DNA of 36,880 nucleotides. It comes from Lachnospiraceae bacterium C6A11. Its GTDB lineage: Bacteria; Bacillota; Clostridia; Lachnospirales; Lachnospiraceae. The notes under the pieces are model-generated. The model was given only the letters and a program-made list of their open reading frames with translations. It was not told the DNA's origin and made no database searches. The stretch is from assembly GCA_000702245.1 (NCBI GenBank), contig KL370878.1, positions 1 through 36,880 on the forward strand, written 5' to 3'. The translations under genes and the position numbers were made by a program. Shown here piece by piece: positions 16,767 through 26,247 of the stretch. Each line of letters begins with the position of its first letter. Within the stretch, counting starts at the first letter, position 1.

Positions 16767-18476
16767 CTATCCCATAACCGAATAAATATATTCCATATCC
16801 AGGCTGTCCCTCAGGATATCCGCAAGCATATCATACTGCTCCTCTTTAAAATCCTTATAGGATGCCCTGTGCTCCGGCACAATATCCAGGCCTCTGTGCT
16901 TTGCAAGTGTTCTCACAAGCTCAGCTGCGATATCCGAATCGTCGAAGATGCCATGGATGTAGGTTCCGTAAATATTTCCGCAGTTTATAACAGCCGTAAT
17001 CATGTCCTCAGGTGAGCCGCTACTCCTCCCCTGTCCGACATGATATCCCGGACTGCTGCTTTCTGTATCTTCAAAAAATACACTGTCACCCATATGTATC
17101 TCATAGCCGGAATACTGTTTTCCGGAAAGCGTACTGAGTATTCCCGAAAGCCCCGGCAGCACACCGCTTACCTGCTTTCTTGTCTTGTCCTTCTTCATCA
17201 CGGTAGTGATCGGAAGAAGGCCCATGCCTTCAACCACTCTCGAAACCGGAGCCATTCCACTGCTCACGCTGTCATTTCTTTCATAACCCGAAGCACTGCT
17301 ATTTTCATCGTCCGAACCGCTGTTCTCGCCGCAGTCCAAACCATATTCGTCCGCAATAACCTCGCCAAGTATCTGGAAGCCGCCGCAGATACCGAAGACC
17401 GGAATATCCATAGCCAGCTTCTTTATCTCTCTGTCCAGCCCCTTATCCTTCAACCACATCATATCGGCGATTGTATTCTTGCTGCCCGGAAGCATCACGA
17501 TATCCGGTGTTCCAAGGTCCCAGACATCATCCACATATCTTACATGACATCCGCTGATACTGTCAAATACATCAAAGTCCGTGAAGTTTGAGATATGTGG
17601 CAGCCTTATCACCACAATATCCACATATTCGCTTTGAGCATCATCGCATGATCTTTCCACTCCGGATGACATACACCGCGTACCGGATGTCATTCCCTGT
17701 ACGCCGGTTCCCGGTTTAACCAGTCCCTGCCCCGAAGTTCTTCCTGCGGAGAACCTCTCCGTCAGGCTGTCCTCATCATCTATCTTCAGATCCTTCATAT
17801 ACGGAACCGTGCCGCATACAGGTATCCTGCATCTATCAAAGAGCATATCTATTCCCGGATCAAGTATGGTCTTATCGCCACGGAACTTATTTATGATAAG
17901 CCCCTTTACTCTCTTCTTCTCGTCCTCCGGGAGCAGCTCCAGCGTTCCCACAAGCTGCGCAAATACGCCACCCCTGTCGATATCTCCCACCAGAAGCACA
18001 TTTGCGTCAAACATCTTCGCTATACCCATATTTACGATGTCGTTCTGCTTCAGGTTGATCTCTGCCGGGCTTCCCGCACCCTCGATCACAATGATGTCAT
18101 AATCCTTCTCAAGCTTTGCGAAGGCTTCCTTTATGACCGGTATCAGCTCCGTCTTGTATTTAAAATATTTTCTTGCATCCATATCAGCGAGGACCTCGCC
18201 GCGGACTATAACCTGCGAGCCCTTGTCGCTTGTAGGCTTCAGAAGTATCGGATTCATATCCACTGTCGGCGCTGTTCCTGCAGCTTCCGCCTGCATCACC
18301 TGTGCGCGTCCCATCTCGAGACCTTCCGCCGTAACGAAAGAATTAAGCGCCATATTCTGTGATTTGAATGGTGCCACTCTATATCCGTCCTGCTTAAATA
18401 TCCTGCAGAGTCCCGCTGCTATTAAGCTTTTCCCGGCACTCGACATAGTGCCCTGTATCATTATCTTTCTTGCCAT
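16767..18476 (-). CDS. cobQ: Cobyric acid synthase CobQ/CbiP with low-complexity inserts
   Basis: CobQ amidates four side chains of adenosylcobyrinate a,c-diamide using glutamine and ATP. The 569-residue protein has the ATP-binding [10 protein letters not shown] (8-17), [31 protein letters not shown], and a C-terminal class I glutamine amidotransferase with the nucleophile C364 in [10 protein letters not shown] and H508 in GTYIHGIFD. Usual length is about 490-510. The excess comes from Ser/Gly-rich stretches at roughly 244-284, 382-412 and 471-490, which look like surface loops. It follows the epimerase gene after 15 bases. It is the earliest step of the pathway encoded here, so the cell probably needs a supplied corrinoid or ring genes elsewhere. 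Confidence 0.94.
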   Translation of the reverse strand: MARKIMIQGTMSSAGKSLIAAGLCRIFKQDGYRVAPFKSQNMALNSFVTAEGLEMGRAQVMQAEAAGTAPTVDMNPILLKPTSDKGSQVIVRGEVLADMDARKYFKYKTELIPVIKEAFAKLEKDYDIIVIEGAGSPAEINLKQNDIVNMGIAKMFDANVLLVGDIDRGGVFAQLVGTLELLPEDEKKRVKGLIINKFRGDKTILDPGIDMLFDRCRIPVCGTVPYMKDLKIDDEDSLTERFSAGRTSGQGLVKPGTGVQGMTSGTRCMSSGVERSCDDAQSEYVDIVVIRLPHISNFTDFDVFDSISGCHVRYVDDVWDLGTPDIVMLPGSKNTIADMMWLKDKGLDREIKKLAMDIPVFGICGGFQILGEVIADEYGLDCGENSGSDDENSSASGYERNDSVSSGMAPVSRVVEGMGLLPITTVMKKDKTRKQVSGVLPGLSGILSTLSGKQYSGYEIHMGDSVFFEDTESSSPGYHVGQGRSSGSPEDMITAVINCGNIYGTYIHGIFDDSDIAAELVRTLAKHRGLDIVPEHRASYKDFKEEQYDMLADILRDSLDMEYIYSVMG

Positions 18477-18491
18477 TTATCCAATAACCTA

Positions 18492-19493
18492 TTATTTCTT
18501 CTCGTTCTTCAGGTACCACGCGGCTGTTTCCTTCAGCCCATAAAACAGACTTCTAAAGGATGCCGTAAGTTCGAGTATGCTTCTGCAATCATAATACTCC
18601 GATTCAGAACTTCTCAGTGGGAATGGAAGCGGTATGCCTTTTTCCTCAATAACCGAAATTTCCACCGGAACCTTAACTGCACTGATTCCGAAGAAGCCCT
18701 TCATCACGTCAAGCATGTCGCCCTCAAACATCTCGTAGGTAAATCTCTGAGGCCCGCACACATTGAACGCTCTATTTGCCGCTTCTTTCTTTTTACAACA
18801 GAGCAGTATCGCAGCCGCAGCATCCTCAACGTAGGCCATCTGAAAATACCCGTCCGCATCCACCGGACTCAGTATCTGCCCAGCTCGCAGTATCCAGTTA
18901 AAATATATTCCTTCGCGTGGCGCGTAATTATTCGGCCCATAGATGAAAGCCGGTCTTACGACCGTAAATTCCGGCTTCACAGCTTTCTTATCGTCCGGCT
19001 CATTCGACTCATGATGGTCTTCCGGCTCACTCCCGGCCTTTATGCCATATTCAGCCATCAGCTGTTTAACCTCTTCTTCAAGAGCCACCTTGCCAAGTAT
19101 ATAGCTTCCGGCCTCTCCGCCGAAATCTCTTGTCTCAAACTCCGCAGACTCAGTGATCGGATCACATCCGGTGCCGCGCTTATAAACATCCGTCGTGCTG
19201 ACAAATATATATCTTCCAAAGCTGCTTCCCAGATTCTCCACTATCAGTCTGATATCTCCCGGCTGATAAGCGCAGAAATCCACGATGACGTCTATCCTTC
19301 CAAGCTTTACCTCGCTCAGCGCCGCGGCGTCATGCCTGTCCATCACAAAGGTGTGCTCTCTTTCCTCCCGCGTGAGTTCCGAAAGCTTCGAGCCTCTGTT
19401 TATAAAATACATTTCATTTTCCGGATCTTCGGCGGCTTGTCTCGCAAACTCTTTCCCGAGAAAATACGTCCCGCCTATAATTAAGTATTTCAT
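18492..19493 (-). CDS. NAD-dependent epimerase/dehydratase (extended SDR)
   Basis: This 333-residue protein has the Rossmann start YLIIGGTYFLGKEFA (GGTxFxG), VDFCAYQPGDI, FVSTTDVY and the catalytic Tyr-Lys pair Y131/K135 in SYILGK, with the substrate region RPAFIYGPNNY. It is an extended short-chain dehydrogenase, probably acting on a nucleotide sugar. Residues 153-174 are a charged insert (Glu/Asp/His/Lys) not usual at this place. It lies between the EAL gene (8 bases upstream) and cobQ (15 bases downstream), so it is co-transcribed with cobalamin genes. I see no known cobalamin step for it; the surface-glycan genes further on are an alternative link. Confidence 0.8.
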   Translation of the reverse strand: MKYLIIGGTYFLGKEFARQAAEDPENEMYFINRGSKLSELTREEREHTFVMDRHDAAALSEVKLGRIDVIVDFCAYQPGDIRLIVENLGSSFGRYIFVSTTDVYKRGTGCDPITESAEFETRDFGGEAGSYILGKVALEEEVKQLMAEYGIKAGSEPEDHHESNEPDDKKAVKPEFTVVRPAFIYGPNNYAPREGIYFNWILRAGQILSPVDADGYFQMAYVEDAAAAILLCCKKKEAANRAFNVCGPQRFTYEMFEGDMLDVMKGFFGISAVKVPVEISVIEEKGIPLPFPLRSSESEYYDCRSILELTASFRSLFYGLKETAAWYLKNEKK

Positions 19494-19501
19494 ATATCAA
19501 A

Positions 19502-21688
19502 TCACTCTGTATCTTTCACAGTTTCATCCGTCGCTTCTTCTGTTTTATTAGCACTATCATTCACCGGCTCTTCTGTTTTATCAACACCATCATTCACCGG
19601 CTTTTCTGTTTTCTTGTCCTCAGTTGCTTCAACAGCTCTTCCGGTTTCCATCCTGTTTCTGTAATCATTCTTAGGCATAGGCTTTGCGAAATAGTAGCCC
19701 TGGATCATGTCGCAGCCTTCACTTGCAAGGAAATCAACCTGCTCCTTAATCTCAACGCCTTCTGCAACTGTACGCATATTCAGGCTCTGTGCAAGCTTGA
19801 TAGCTTCCGAAACAACTATCCTTCCTCTGCCGTCCGACTCATCACCACGGAAGAACTCCGCATCAAGCTTAAGCACGTCCAGAGGCATATCCTTCAGCGA
19901 ATTAAGTGAAGAATAACCCGAACCGAAATCATCCATGGAAACAGCAAAGCCGTATTCCTTCAGCTTATTTATCGTATTTACCATGGCCTTCTTGTCATCA
20001 AAGAAAGCGCTCTCTGTAAGCTCTATTTCGATAAGATTATGCGGTGTTCCGGCCTTATCGATCATATCTCTGATCTGCTCTGCAAGATCCTCCTCTGCGA
20101 AGTGAGCTCTCGAAACATTTACGGAAACCGGTACACACTTAAGTCCGTCATCCATCCATCTCTTCTGATCTGCCGCAACGTGGCTAATCATATAATGATC
20201 TATATTTGTTATGAAACCGTTCTTCTCAAATATCGGTATGAACCTTCCCGGACTCACAAAGCCAAGCTCAGGCGACTGCCATCTGATAAGCGCCTCCGCA
20301 CCGCGAAGCTCCTTAGATCTTGGATCGTATTTCGGCTGATAATAAACCTCGAACTCCTCCATGTTGAGAGCCTTTTCCTGATGCTCCTGAACCTGGTCGA
20401 GCCATCTTTCTTCCTCTACCAGCTTATCTCCGAAGATTACTACGCCGGATTCATCAGACTCGGCCAGGCTCTCTCTTGCCGAAAGTGCCTTGTTGTATTC
20501 CTCATCAAGATTTACCGACTTTCTTCTTACGATACGACCCTTATCATTCGTTATGATATCCAGCACGCTTACGCCGGCCTGGAAGTTAAATCTATGATCA
20601 TTATCCAGCTTCTCGAGCTTTCTGATGAGCTCATAAAGCCTCATCTTAAGCCTGTCCTCGTCATCACATCTGAGTATGAGGGCGAAGTTAGATGACTCAC
20701 CGTGCGCAAAAAGCTCTGATTTCTTATCAACCTCTGTACTAAGAAGGTCATGAACATTTCTAAGCAGCTTCTCGCCCTCTGCAACCGAATGACACAGACA
20801 ATAGTTTCTGTATTTTTTCAAGTCCAGGCTGACCACAGCGTATTTGCTATTTTTATTCTTACCCCTGCACAGAAGCTGCTCGCCCCTGAGGATAAAATAC
20901 ATCCAGTTCCTTCCGCCGGTAACCGTATCCGTGAAGAAGAAATTGATGGTCTTCTTTTGACGGTGGATGCCTGCGATAGCTCTTGTGAGAAGAAGCACCA
21001 TTGTTATCAGAGCTATGACTGTAATGGTTATAACTATGATGACAAAGGCAAGCAAATCCTTCTCAGATATATGAAGCATACCTTGTACAAACAGTGTTTC
21101 CTGCCCGTTCTTTACACTGAAGGATATCCAGATCGGTATATCCACATAATCATCGTACTCCTCTTCAAGGTTCTCTATTTCCAGATCCTCATCGCCTATC
21201 CTAACGTGGATATGCTTGCTCTCATATTCCTCCGATTCCAGATATTTCGCAAACTTCTTATAGTTGAGGGTAAGCTTATTATCCTTGTCCACATCAAGCA
21301 CATTGAGCTCGGTATCTGTGTAGACCGTCGCATATTCCTCCGAATCAAAGATCTTCAGCTCAACCTTCTTGGCTTCGGTGCCGGAAGTGTTTTCACCCTT
21401 CTGGAGAACCACCTTGCCGCTCTGATCAACAACAAAAAAACTGCGACCAAACTTATCCAGAAGCTTGAAGGCATCACGTCCTTCACCTCCGGCATCGTAG
21501 ATCTCAGCCATATTTTCAGCGTTCTCATATTCGGTTGTCATCTTGTTATCAAGTGTATAGCTTACAAAATACTTAACGGAAAAGTAGACGCCCACACCGA
21601 CAACTGCCATCATCAGGATGAAAAAAATGATAGGCCCTACTATCCTTTTCCTCTTAATCTCTTTATATATCTGTTTTTTCGTTTTCAT
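19502..21688 (-). CDS. Membrane c-di-GMP phosphodiesterase (degenerate GGDEF plus EAL)
   Basis: This 728-residue protein has a membrane helix at about 17-40, an extracytoplasmic sensor region to about 210 and a second helix at 212-236, then two cytoplasmic domains. The GGDEF-like domain (about 280-425) has HGESSNF in place of the GGDEF signature, so it should not make c-di-GMP and may only regulate. The EAL domain (about 440-690) keeps AEALIRW, the Asn of VNVSR, EIELTES, MDDFGSGYSS, LKLD, AEGVE and QGYYFAKP, so it is predicted to hydrolyse c-di-GMP. The C-terminal tail has 11-residue repeats of KTEEPVND type. It lies downstream of a second EAL gene and upstream of the epimerase and cob genes. 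Confidence 0.9.
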   Translation of the reverse strand: MKTKKQIYKEIKRKRIVGPIIFFILMMAVVGVGVYFSVKYFVSYTLDNKMTTEYENAENMAEIYDAGGEGRDAFKLLDKFGRSFFVVDQSGKVVLQKGENTSGTEAKKVELKIFDSEEYATVYTDTELNVLDVDKDNKLTLNYKKFAKYLESEEYESKHIHVRIGDEDLEIENLEEEYDDYVDIPIWISFSVKNGQETLFVQGMLHISEKDLLAFVIIVITITVIALITMVLLLTRAIAGIHRQKKTINFFFTDTVTGGRNWMYFILRGEQLLCRGKNKNSKYAVVSLDLKKYRNYCLCHSVAEGEKLLRNVHDLLSTEVDKKSELFAHGESSNFALILRCDDEDRLKMRLYELIRKLEKLDNDHRFNFQAGVSVLDIITNDKGRIVRRKSVNLDEEYNKALSARESLAESDESGVVIFGDKLVEEERWLDQVQEHQEKALNMEEFEVYYQPKYDPRSKELRGAEALIRWQSPELGFVSPGRFIPIFEKNGFITNIDHYMISHVAADQKRWMDDGLKCVPVSVNVSRAHFAEEDLAEQIRDMIDKAGTPHNLIEIELTESAFFDDKKAMVNTINKLKEYGFAVSMDDFGSGYSSLNSLKDMPLDVLKLDAEFFRGDESDGRGRIVVSEAIKLAQSLNMRTVAEGVEIKEQVDFLASEGCDMIQGYYFAKPMPKNDYRNRMETGRAVEATEDKKTEKPVNDGVDKTEEPVNDSANKTEEATDETVKDTE
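19538..19636 (-). repeat. 33-bp tandem repeats encoding the EAL protein tail
   Basis: Three 33-base units (spacing checked from TTCTG at 19538, 19571 and 19604) encode KTEKPVNDGVD, KTEEPVNDSAN and KTEEATDETVK. The first two are close copies and the third is diverged. The acidic tail is likely disordered. Confidence 0.75.
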
Positions 21689-21759
21689 AACAGCCCCCTG
21701 TTATTTTATTGGAAAGGCTCCCCGCACCATTCCCATGATGTAGGAAGCCGAAATACTTT

Positions 21760-23688
21760 CTATGCAGTTTCTTTAACCTTCGAGAAGAAATTCTTCAGAT
21801 CCATGATCGGTATCGGTCGTGAATACTTGAAGCCCTGCAGATAAGAAGCCGACATGTTGATACATCTCTTCTCATCGTTATCATCCTCAACGCCTTCATA
21901 AAGAACTGAGTAGTTCATGTCAGCAAACATATTTGCCAGACCGTCAACCATCTTCTCAGACTTCGTGTCGTTGTTACTTGCAAGCACCAGCGAACGGTCG
22001 AACTTGATGATGTCGAACGGAAGCTCCATGATCCTTTCCATGTTCGAATATCCGGTTCCGAAATCGTCCAGATAGAACTTGATGCCCTTTTCCTTAAGAA
22101 CATCGATCTTGGCCTTCATAACCTCGAAATCCTTCTCACTCTGTGACTCAGTGATCTCTATGGCTATCTTCTCACTCGGTATGCCGCTTTCAGCAATGAT
22201 CTTGAAGATGTCATCGCAGAAGCCTTCGTCCCTAAGCTCGAGAACCGATACGTTAACGGAGATTCGATTCACCTCGTACCCCTCCTGTAACAGGTACCTG
22301 ATCTCGTCGCAGGTCTTCTGGAGTATGATTTTGGTAAGCGTATGAATGTATCCGTTCTCCTCAGCAAGCGGTATAAACTGATCCGGAAATACAAGTCCGG
22401 TCTCAGGAAGCTTGATCCTCATCAAAGCCTCAGCTGTATCATATCTTCCGGTCTTAACATTGAATACCGGCTGGCAGTAGGCCAGAACTCTCGGATCTCT
22501 GAGATTGCCACCTCTGTAGATATCAGCAAGTTCCTTAAGGATGTACTCGTATTTATTGAACAGAGCCACGTCGCCCATGTCGATCCTGTGCTTCTCATTG
22601 AATTTCATACCTCTGTGGATATGTCTGATAAAAGCGATGTACTCACTGTTTCTGCTTATCTCATCGATACTCTCGCCATAAACTATCTTGTAATCAAGTT
22701 TATGCTGCTGATATTCAACCTCAAAATCAACAAACATCTTGGCGATCCGTTCCTCATAATCAGGATTAAGAGCCTTATCGGCCAAAAGTATCATATGTCC
22801 GTTATTTACCTGAAAGAGGACAGCGCCCTTAAAGAATTCACTGGCAAATCTTCTGATAACCGCCTGTATAGCCGGTGGGATATTCTTGCCTTCCTCGTCG
22901 AACTCCTTGATATAAAGACTCATGATGATAAGAGTTTTACTCTTTTCATAATAATATCTGAGCATATCCTCCATTGCGCTGACGTTGATCGCACCAAGCT
23001 CGATATTGTAAGGATTTGAATGAATGATATAAAGCATTGCCACTGTCGGGAACAGGAAGGTAGCAACCGTAAACGAACTCTGCTTACTGAACTGCTGAAC
23101 GGATATGATGATGAAGGAAACAAGCATGGTTCCGTAGAATCCTCTCATAACCTGCTTAAATATCCTGTTTCTGAACACAACCATCATGTATATGATGATT
23201 CCCACAAATACGATATAGCCTATCGGGAATATGCTCTTGCCGTTTGTCACGGTTCCGTCGTCATTGATGTGGAAGCCTGTCTCCCTTACTATTCCGAGTA
23301 TGTCAAATACAACTACTACAGCAAGAACGATCATCGCTATCAGGATAATCGGTTTTTTCTTACTCAGCTCCAAACGCTGGACATCGGCTATATAAATAAC
23401 ATACATAAAGAGGCTTGCTGTAAGGGCGAAATAATACAGTATCCTGAGAAGATAGACTGTAAAATGACCCTCTGACGATGTGATTCCCGAAAGCTGATAA
23501 TGATATCCAATATCGGTGATCGCCGCCATGAGAAGCAGTCCGATTATGATATTGAAATACAGGAAGGTTTTTGTCTTATTGACATAGGAGGTATAGACAA
23601 GTATGAGCATAACGAAGCACATAGCAACAACAACTATGTCCCCTACAGGAGAGAAATTATCATTATAGAATTGCTGTAAAATACCCAT
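21760..23688 (-). CDS. Multi-helix membrane EAL-domain c-di-GMP phosphodiesterase
   Basis: This 642-residue protein has an N-terminal membrane module of about seven or eight helices (16-35, 42-62, 78-102, 112-134, 152-172, 184-200, 207-222), starting NFSPVGDIVVVAMCFVM. A diverged GGDEF-like region (about 250-370) has no GGDEF signature. The EAL domain (about 395-635) has AEALMR, the Asn of SVNVS, AIEITES, LDDFGTGYSN, IIKFDRS, YEGVED and LQGFKYSRPIP, so the catalytic metal ligands appear present. It should degrade c-di-GMP in response to a membrane or extracellular signal. ATG 23688 is chosen because a near-perfect AGGAGGTG lies 7 bases upstream. It is the first gene after a promoter at about 23810 and leads the chain into the cob cluster. 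Confidence 0.9.
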   Translation of the reverse strand: MGILQQFYNDNFSPVGDIVVVAMCFVMLILVYTSYVNKTKTFLYFNIIIGLLLMAAITDIGYHYQLSGITSSEGHFTVYLLRILYYFALTASLFMYVIYIADVQRLELSKKKPIILIAMIVLAVVVVFDILGIVRETGFHINDDGTVTNGKSIFPIGYIVFVGIIIYMMVVFRNRIFKQVMRGFYGTMLVSFIIISVQQFSKQSSFTVATFLFPTVAMLYIIHSNPYNIELGAINVSAMEDMLRYYYEKSKTLIIMSLYIKEFDEEGKNIPPAIQAVIRRFASEFFKGAVLFQVNNGHMILLADKALNPDYEERIAKMFVDFEVEYQQHKLDYKIVYGESIDEISRNSEYIAFIRHIHRGMKFNEKHRIDMGDVALFNKYEYILKELADIYRGGNLRDPRVLAYCQPVFNVKTGRYDTAEALMRIKLPETGLVFPDQFIPLAEENGYIHTLTKIILQKTCDEIRYLLQEGYEVNRISVNVSVLELRDEGFCDDIFKIIAESGIPSEKIAIEITESQSEKDFEVMKAKIDVLKEKGIKFYLDDFGTGYSNMERIMELPFDIIKFDRSLVLASNNDTKSEKMVDGLANMFADMNYSVLYEGVEDDNDEKRCINMSASYLQGFKYSRPIPIMDLKNFFSKVKETA

Positions 23689-23806
23689 ACAGACACCTCC
23701 TCCCTTTAAGCATCCGATTGCCGTTTTTAATAAGACCAAAACCCTTTTCTCTTATCCGGCAGAAGCGCGCAGAATTCCCTCATCAGGGCAGACTGCCGCT
23801 GACTTT

Positions 23807-23812
23807 ATTATA
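23807..23812 (-). promoter_or_regulatory. Extended -10 promoter upstream of the EAL/cob gene chain
   Basis: The minus strand reads TTGTGTTATAATAAAG, giving an exact TATAAT with an extended TG. No good -35 is seen. The EAL start codon lies about 120 bases downstream, leaving a long leader. The leader shows a short CCCT/AGGG hairpin but no recognised riboswitch. Confidence 0.55.
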
Positions 23813-23836
23813 ACACAAAAACCCCATAAATAGCTA

Positions 23837-23854
23837 TTTGTATTTTAATACAAA
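23837..23854. promoter_or_regulatory. AT-rich palindrome upstream of the EAL promoter
   Basis: TTTGTATT and AATACAAA form a perfect 8+8 inverted repeat separated by two bases. It lies just upstream of where the -35 of the 23807 promoter would be, so it could be an operator. No protein is known to bind it. Confidence 0.35.
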
Positions 23855-23900
23855 ATTATGTACTTTTTTTGTTGATAATACAGCCGTTTCAGCTTGTTTT

Positions 23901-25205
23901 TTATAGATTTTTTCTGCGTTCAAGGAGGAGCACGCATTCTGCGTCTCTGGTCCACGGAAACTGGTCGAAGGCTATGCCTCTTCTTACCACATAATCCTTC
24001 TCTTTAAGGTAGCTTACATCCCTTGCCTGAGTCTCCGGATTACATGAAATATATACTATCCTGTCAGGTGAGAATTCAGTCACTGCTTCAAGGAATTCCA
24101 AGCTGCTTCCGGAACGTGGAGGATCCATGAAGACAACCTTTTCCTTTATCTCGGCAGGCTCACTCTTTCTTGCACGTTCAGTCCTATTTTCATTCTTAAC
24201 CCTTGCTGCGCCTTTAGCTGCGGTAATGTATTCCTCTTCATCATCCTCTTCGTAGGTATCATCTCCATTCACATACCTAAGCATGTATTTTCCGGTGTCA
24301 TCCCTTACAAAGCGAACGTTGTCGATCTTATTCATCTGGGCATTCTTCCTTGCATCCTTAACAGCCTCCGAATTCAGCTCGACACCGATCACATTCGAGG
24401 AGCTCTTTGCTGCAAGAAGCGATATGGTACCTATTCCGGAATACGCATCTATCACAAGGGTATCCTTCTTCAGCTTTGCGAAATCAATAGCTGTCCTGTA
24501 AATCCTCTCGGTCATCTCAGGATTCACCTGGAAGAAGCTTCTCGGAGATAACTTGAAGTCGGTTCCACAGAGCCTGTCGGTGATATATCCCTTGCCATAG
24601 AGAACTATATCTCTGTCTCCGAGCACCATACTGGTGTGCTTTGTATTTACATTGAGGACTACAGTACTCACCTCCGGATGCTTCTCTCTAAGAGCCTTTA
24701 CGAAATTATTTTTCGACGGAAATATATGGCTCGCCGAAACAAGGATCACCATGACTTCGCCGGTGCTCCTGCTGACTCTTACCATAACGTGCCTGAGAAG
24801 TCCGGTCTCCAAGTCCTCGTCATATATCTTAATCTTGAAGGATTTAAGCATCCCCTTAATGTCCTGAACTATCTTATCGGCCTTCTCATTCTCGATCAGA
24901 CACTCGGTAATATCGATAACCCTGTGAGTGCCCTCTTCGTAAATACCGGATATGATCTCGCCCTTTCTTGTCCGGGCAAAGGCAGCATTCACCTTATGTC
25001 TGTAATGATAAGGCTCCTTCATACCCAGAAGCTTGATCCTGCCCGGCTCGATACCGATAAAATCTTCTCCGATATGATCCTTAAGAACGTTATTTATCTC
25101 GTCCTCCTTCGTCTTCAGATAGCTGTTATAATCCTCTCCGATATGCGAACAGCCGCCGCATTTTTTACTGTATCTGCATGTTATCTTGTCCATTTTTTTC
25201 TCCAT
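23901..25205 (-). CDS. rlmD: 23S rRNA (uracil-5-)-methyltransferase, RlmD/RumA type
   Basis: This 434-residue TrmA/RumA-family protein methylates uracil C5 in 23S rRNA using S-adenosylmethionine. The Fe-S cluster ligands are C10, C16 and C19 (CRYSKKCGGC) plus a later Cys (C102). The SAM fold has DAYSGIGT (253-260) and GVELN; MDPPRSG (360-366) and the catalytic C388 in YISCNPET follow. An acidic then basic stretch, residues 314-354, is an insert in the methyltransferase domain. An internal ATG at 25193, also with GGAG upstream, would give a protein four residues shorter. The TAA of the preceding radical SAM gene abuts its ATG (TAAATG), so the two are coupled. Exact target uridine is not readable. 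Confidence 0.88.
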   Translation of the reverse strand: MEKKMDKITCRYSKKCGGCSHIGEDYNSYLKTKEDEINNVLKDHIGEDFIGIEPGRIKLLGMKEPYHYRHKVNAAFARTRKGEIISGIYEEGTHRVIDITECLIENEKADKIVQDIKGMLKSFKIKIYDEDLETGLLRHVMVRVSRSTGEVMVILVSASHIFPSKNNFVKALREKHPEVSTVVLNVNTKHTSMVLGDRDIVLYGKGYITDRLCGTDFKLSPRSFFQVNPEMTERIYRTAIDFAKLKKDTLVIDAYSGIGTISLLAAKSSSNVIGVELNSEAVKDARKNAQMNKIDNVRFVRDDTGKYMLRYVNGDDTYEEDDEEEYITAAKGAARVKNENRTERARKSEPAEIKEKVVFMDPPRSGSSLEFLEAVTEFSPDRIVYISCNPETQARDVSYLKEKDYVVRRGIAFDQFPWTRDAECVLLLERRKNL

Positions 25206-26114
25206 TTAAACTCCCGACAGATCAAAGGGCGGTATAAAACTCTCTTCAGCTGTCTCTCCCACCTGCATGAAACCTCTCGTCACACCAAGCTCTGCCGCAT
25301 AATCCACCAGGCTCTTATATTCATATTCGGTAACCCTTCTGTTTATCTCCGGATATTTATCCTTAAGCTTTTCGCTGTCCGGCGTATACTGATTCATCAG
25401 ACTGATAAATATACTGTCACCATACATCCGGTAAAGATATCTGACTATCATCTTCGCCTGGATCAGCATCCCCGGCAGAAGAAGATGACGCACGATAACG
25501 CCTTTTTTTATGATACTATTTTGTTCAAATATGCACTCCGGCTGCTGACGGACCATCTCAGCTATGGCAGCCTTCGCCACCTCCGGATACCCGGGTGAAT
25601 TGCTGTATCTAACGGCATCCTCATCACGGATATATTTCATATCCGGAAGATAGATATCAATCAAGCCCTCAAGACTTTTCAACGTTTCAACACTTATGTA
25701 GGATGAGGTATTCATCAGAAACGGCAGCCTAAAGCCATCTGCTTTTGCCCGCTCGATCGCAGTCCTGATGGTTGGGATAAATATATCTCCGGTCACGAGA
25801 TTGATGTTATTTGCGCCCTTTTCAGCCAGCTCGAAAAATATCTCAACCAGCCTTCCGACATCGATATTTTTGCCTATCCTGCCCCTGCTTATCTCGTAGT
25901 TCTGGCAGAAAACACAACCCATATTACAGCCCGAGAAAAATACAGTGCCCGAGCCCTTCTCACCGGATATGCAGGGTTCTTCCCACATATGAAGAGAAGC
26001 ACGACTGACATGCAGGGTGCTTTTCTCATTACAGAAGCCCTTCGCAGTACTTCTGTCAATATTACACTTTCTCGGACACAGCCTGCACGGCGAGTATCCC
26101 GGAACCTCTTCCAT
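25206..26114 (-). CDS. Radical SAM protein, PflX-like
   Basis: This 302-residue protein has the radical SAM cluster motif C63xxxC67xxC70 in FFSGCNMGCVFCQNYEIS, typical of the PflX group (related to pyruvate formate-lyase activases). An N-terminal Cys set (C10, C13, C17, C28 in CRLCPRKC and GFCNE) may bind a metal or a second cluster. Later segments NLVTGDIF, LPDMKYI, VRHLLLPGM and SLMNQYTP match the group. The substrate is unknown; the name does not prove activation of a glycyl-radical enzyme, and none is encoded nearby. It is translationally coupled to the methyltransferase gene. Confidence 0.85.
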   Translation of the reverse strand: MEEVPGYSPCRLCPRKCNIDRSTAKGFCNEKSTLHVSRASLHMWEEPCISGEKGSGTVFFSGCNMGCVFCQNYEISRGRIGKNIDVGRLVEIFFELAEKGANNINLVTGDIFIPTIRTAIERAKADGFRLPFLMNTSSYISVETLKSLEGLIDIYLPDMKYIRDEDAVRYSNSPGYPEVAKAAIAEMVRQQPECIFEQNSIIKKGVIVRHLLLPGMLIQAKMIVRYLYRMYGDSIFISLMNQYTPDSEKLKDKYPEINRRVTEYEYKSLVDYAAELGVTRGFMQVGETAEESFIPPFDLSGV

Positions 26115-26142
26115 ACTTATTCCTCAAATACAACTACTCAAT

Positions 26143-26247
26143 CATTATTTGTGATGACACAAATAATGTCGCTTACACATTCTTTGCGATAACTAAATCA
26201 ATACCGCTTACTCGTTCTTTGTGATTACAACGTTTCCGGTCTTAACG
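26143..26247 (-). repeat. 35-bp degenerate tandem repeats at the 3' end of the beta-helix gene
   Basis: Three units begin at 26143 (CATTATTTGTGATGAC), 26178 (CATTCTTTGCGATAAC) and 26213 (CGTTCTTTGTGATTAC), each exactly 35 bases apart. The rightmost unit is the end of the coding sequence (VVITKNE then stop). The middle one still reads LVIAKNV then stop in the same frame. This looks like decayed duplication of the gene's 3' end. The leftmost unit also forms a perfect 11-bp hairpin at 26143-26168 with a 4-base loop. Confidence 0.6.

Noticed and set aside
22342-23475. Long open frames on the plus strand opposite the EAL gene
   Set aside because: They lie antisense to a clearly coding gene, have no family features and no ribosome site of note, so they are shadows.
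23689-23806. Possible c-di-GMP (GEMM) riboswitch in the long leader before the EAL gene
   Set aside because: The leader has a short CCCT/AGGG hairpin, but the conserved GEMM core and its tetraloop-receptor helices are not seen.
16669-23900. Cobalamin riboswitch upstream of the cob genes
   Set aside because: GCCACTG-type words occur only inside coding sequences, and no leader in this stretch shows the B12 box with the surrounding helices.
26143-26168. The 11-bp perfect hairpin after the beta-helix gene as an intrinsic terminator
   Set aside because: No T-run follows the stem on the minus strand, and the stem is AT-rich.
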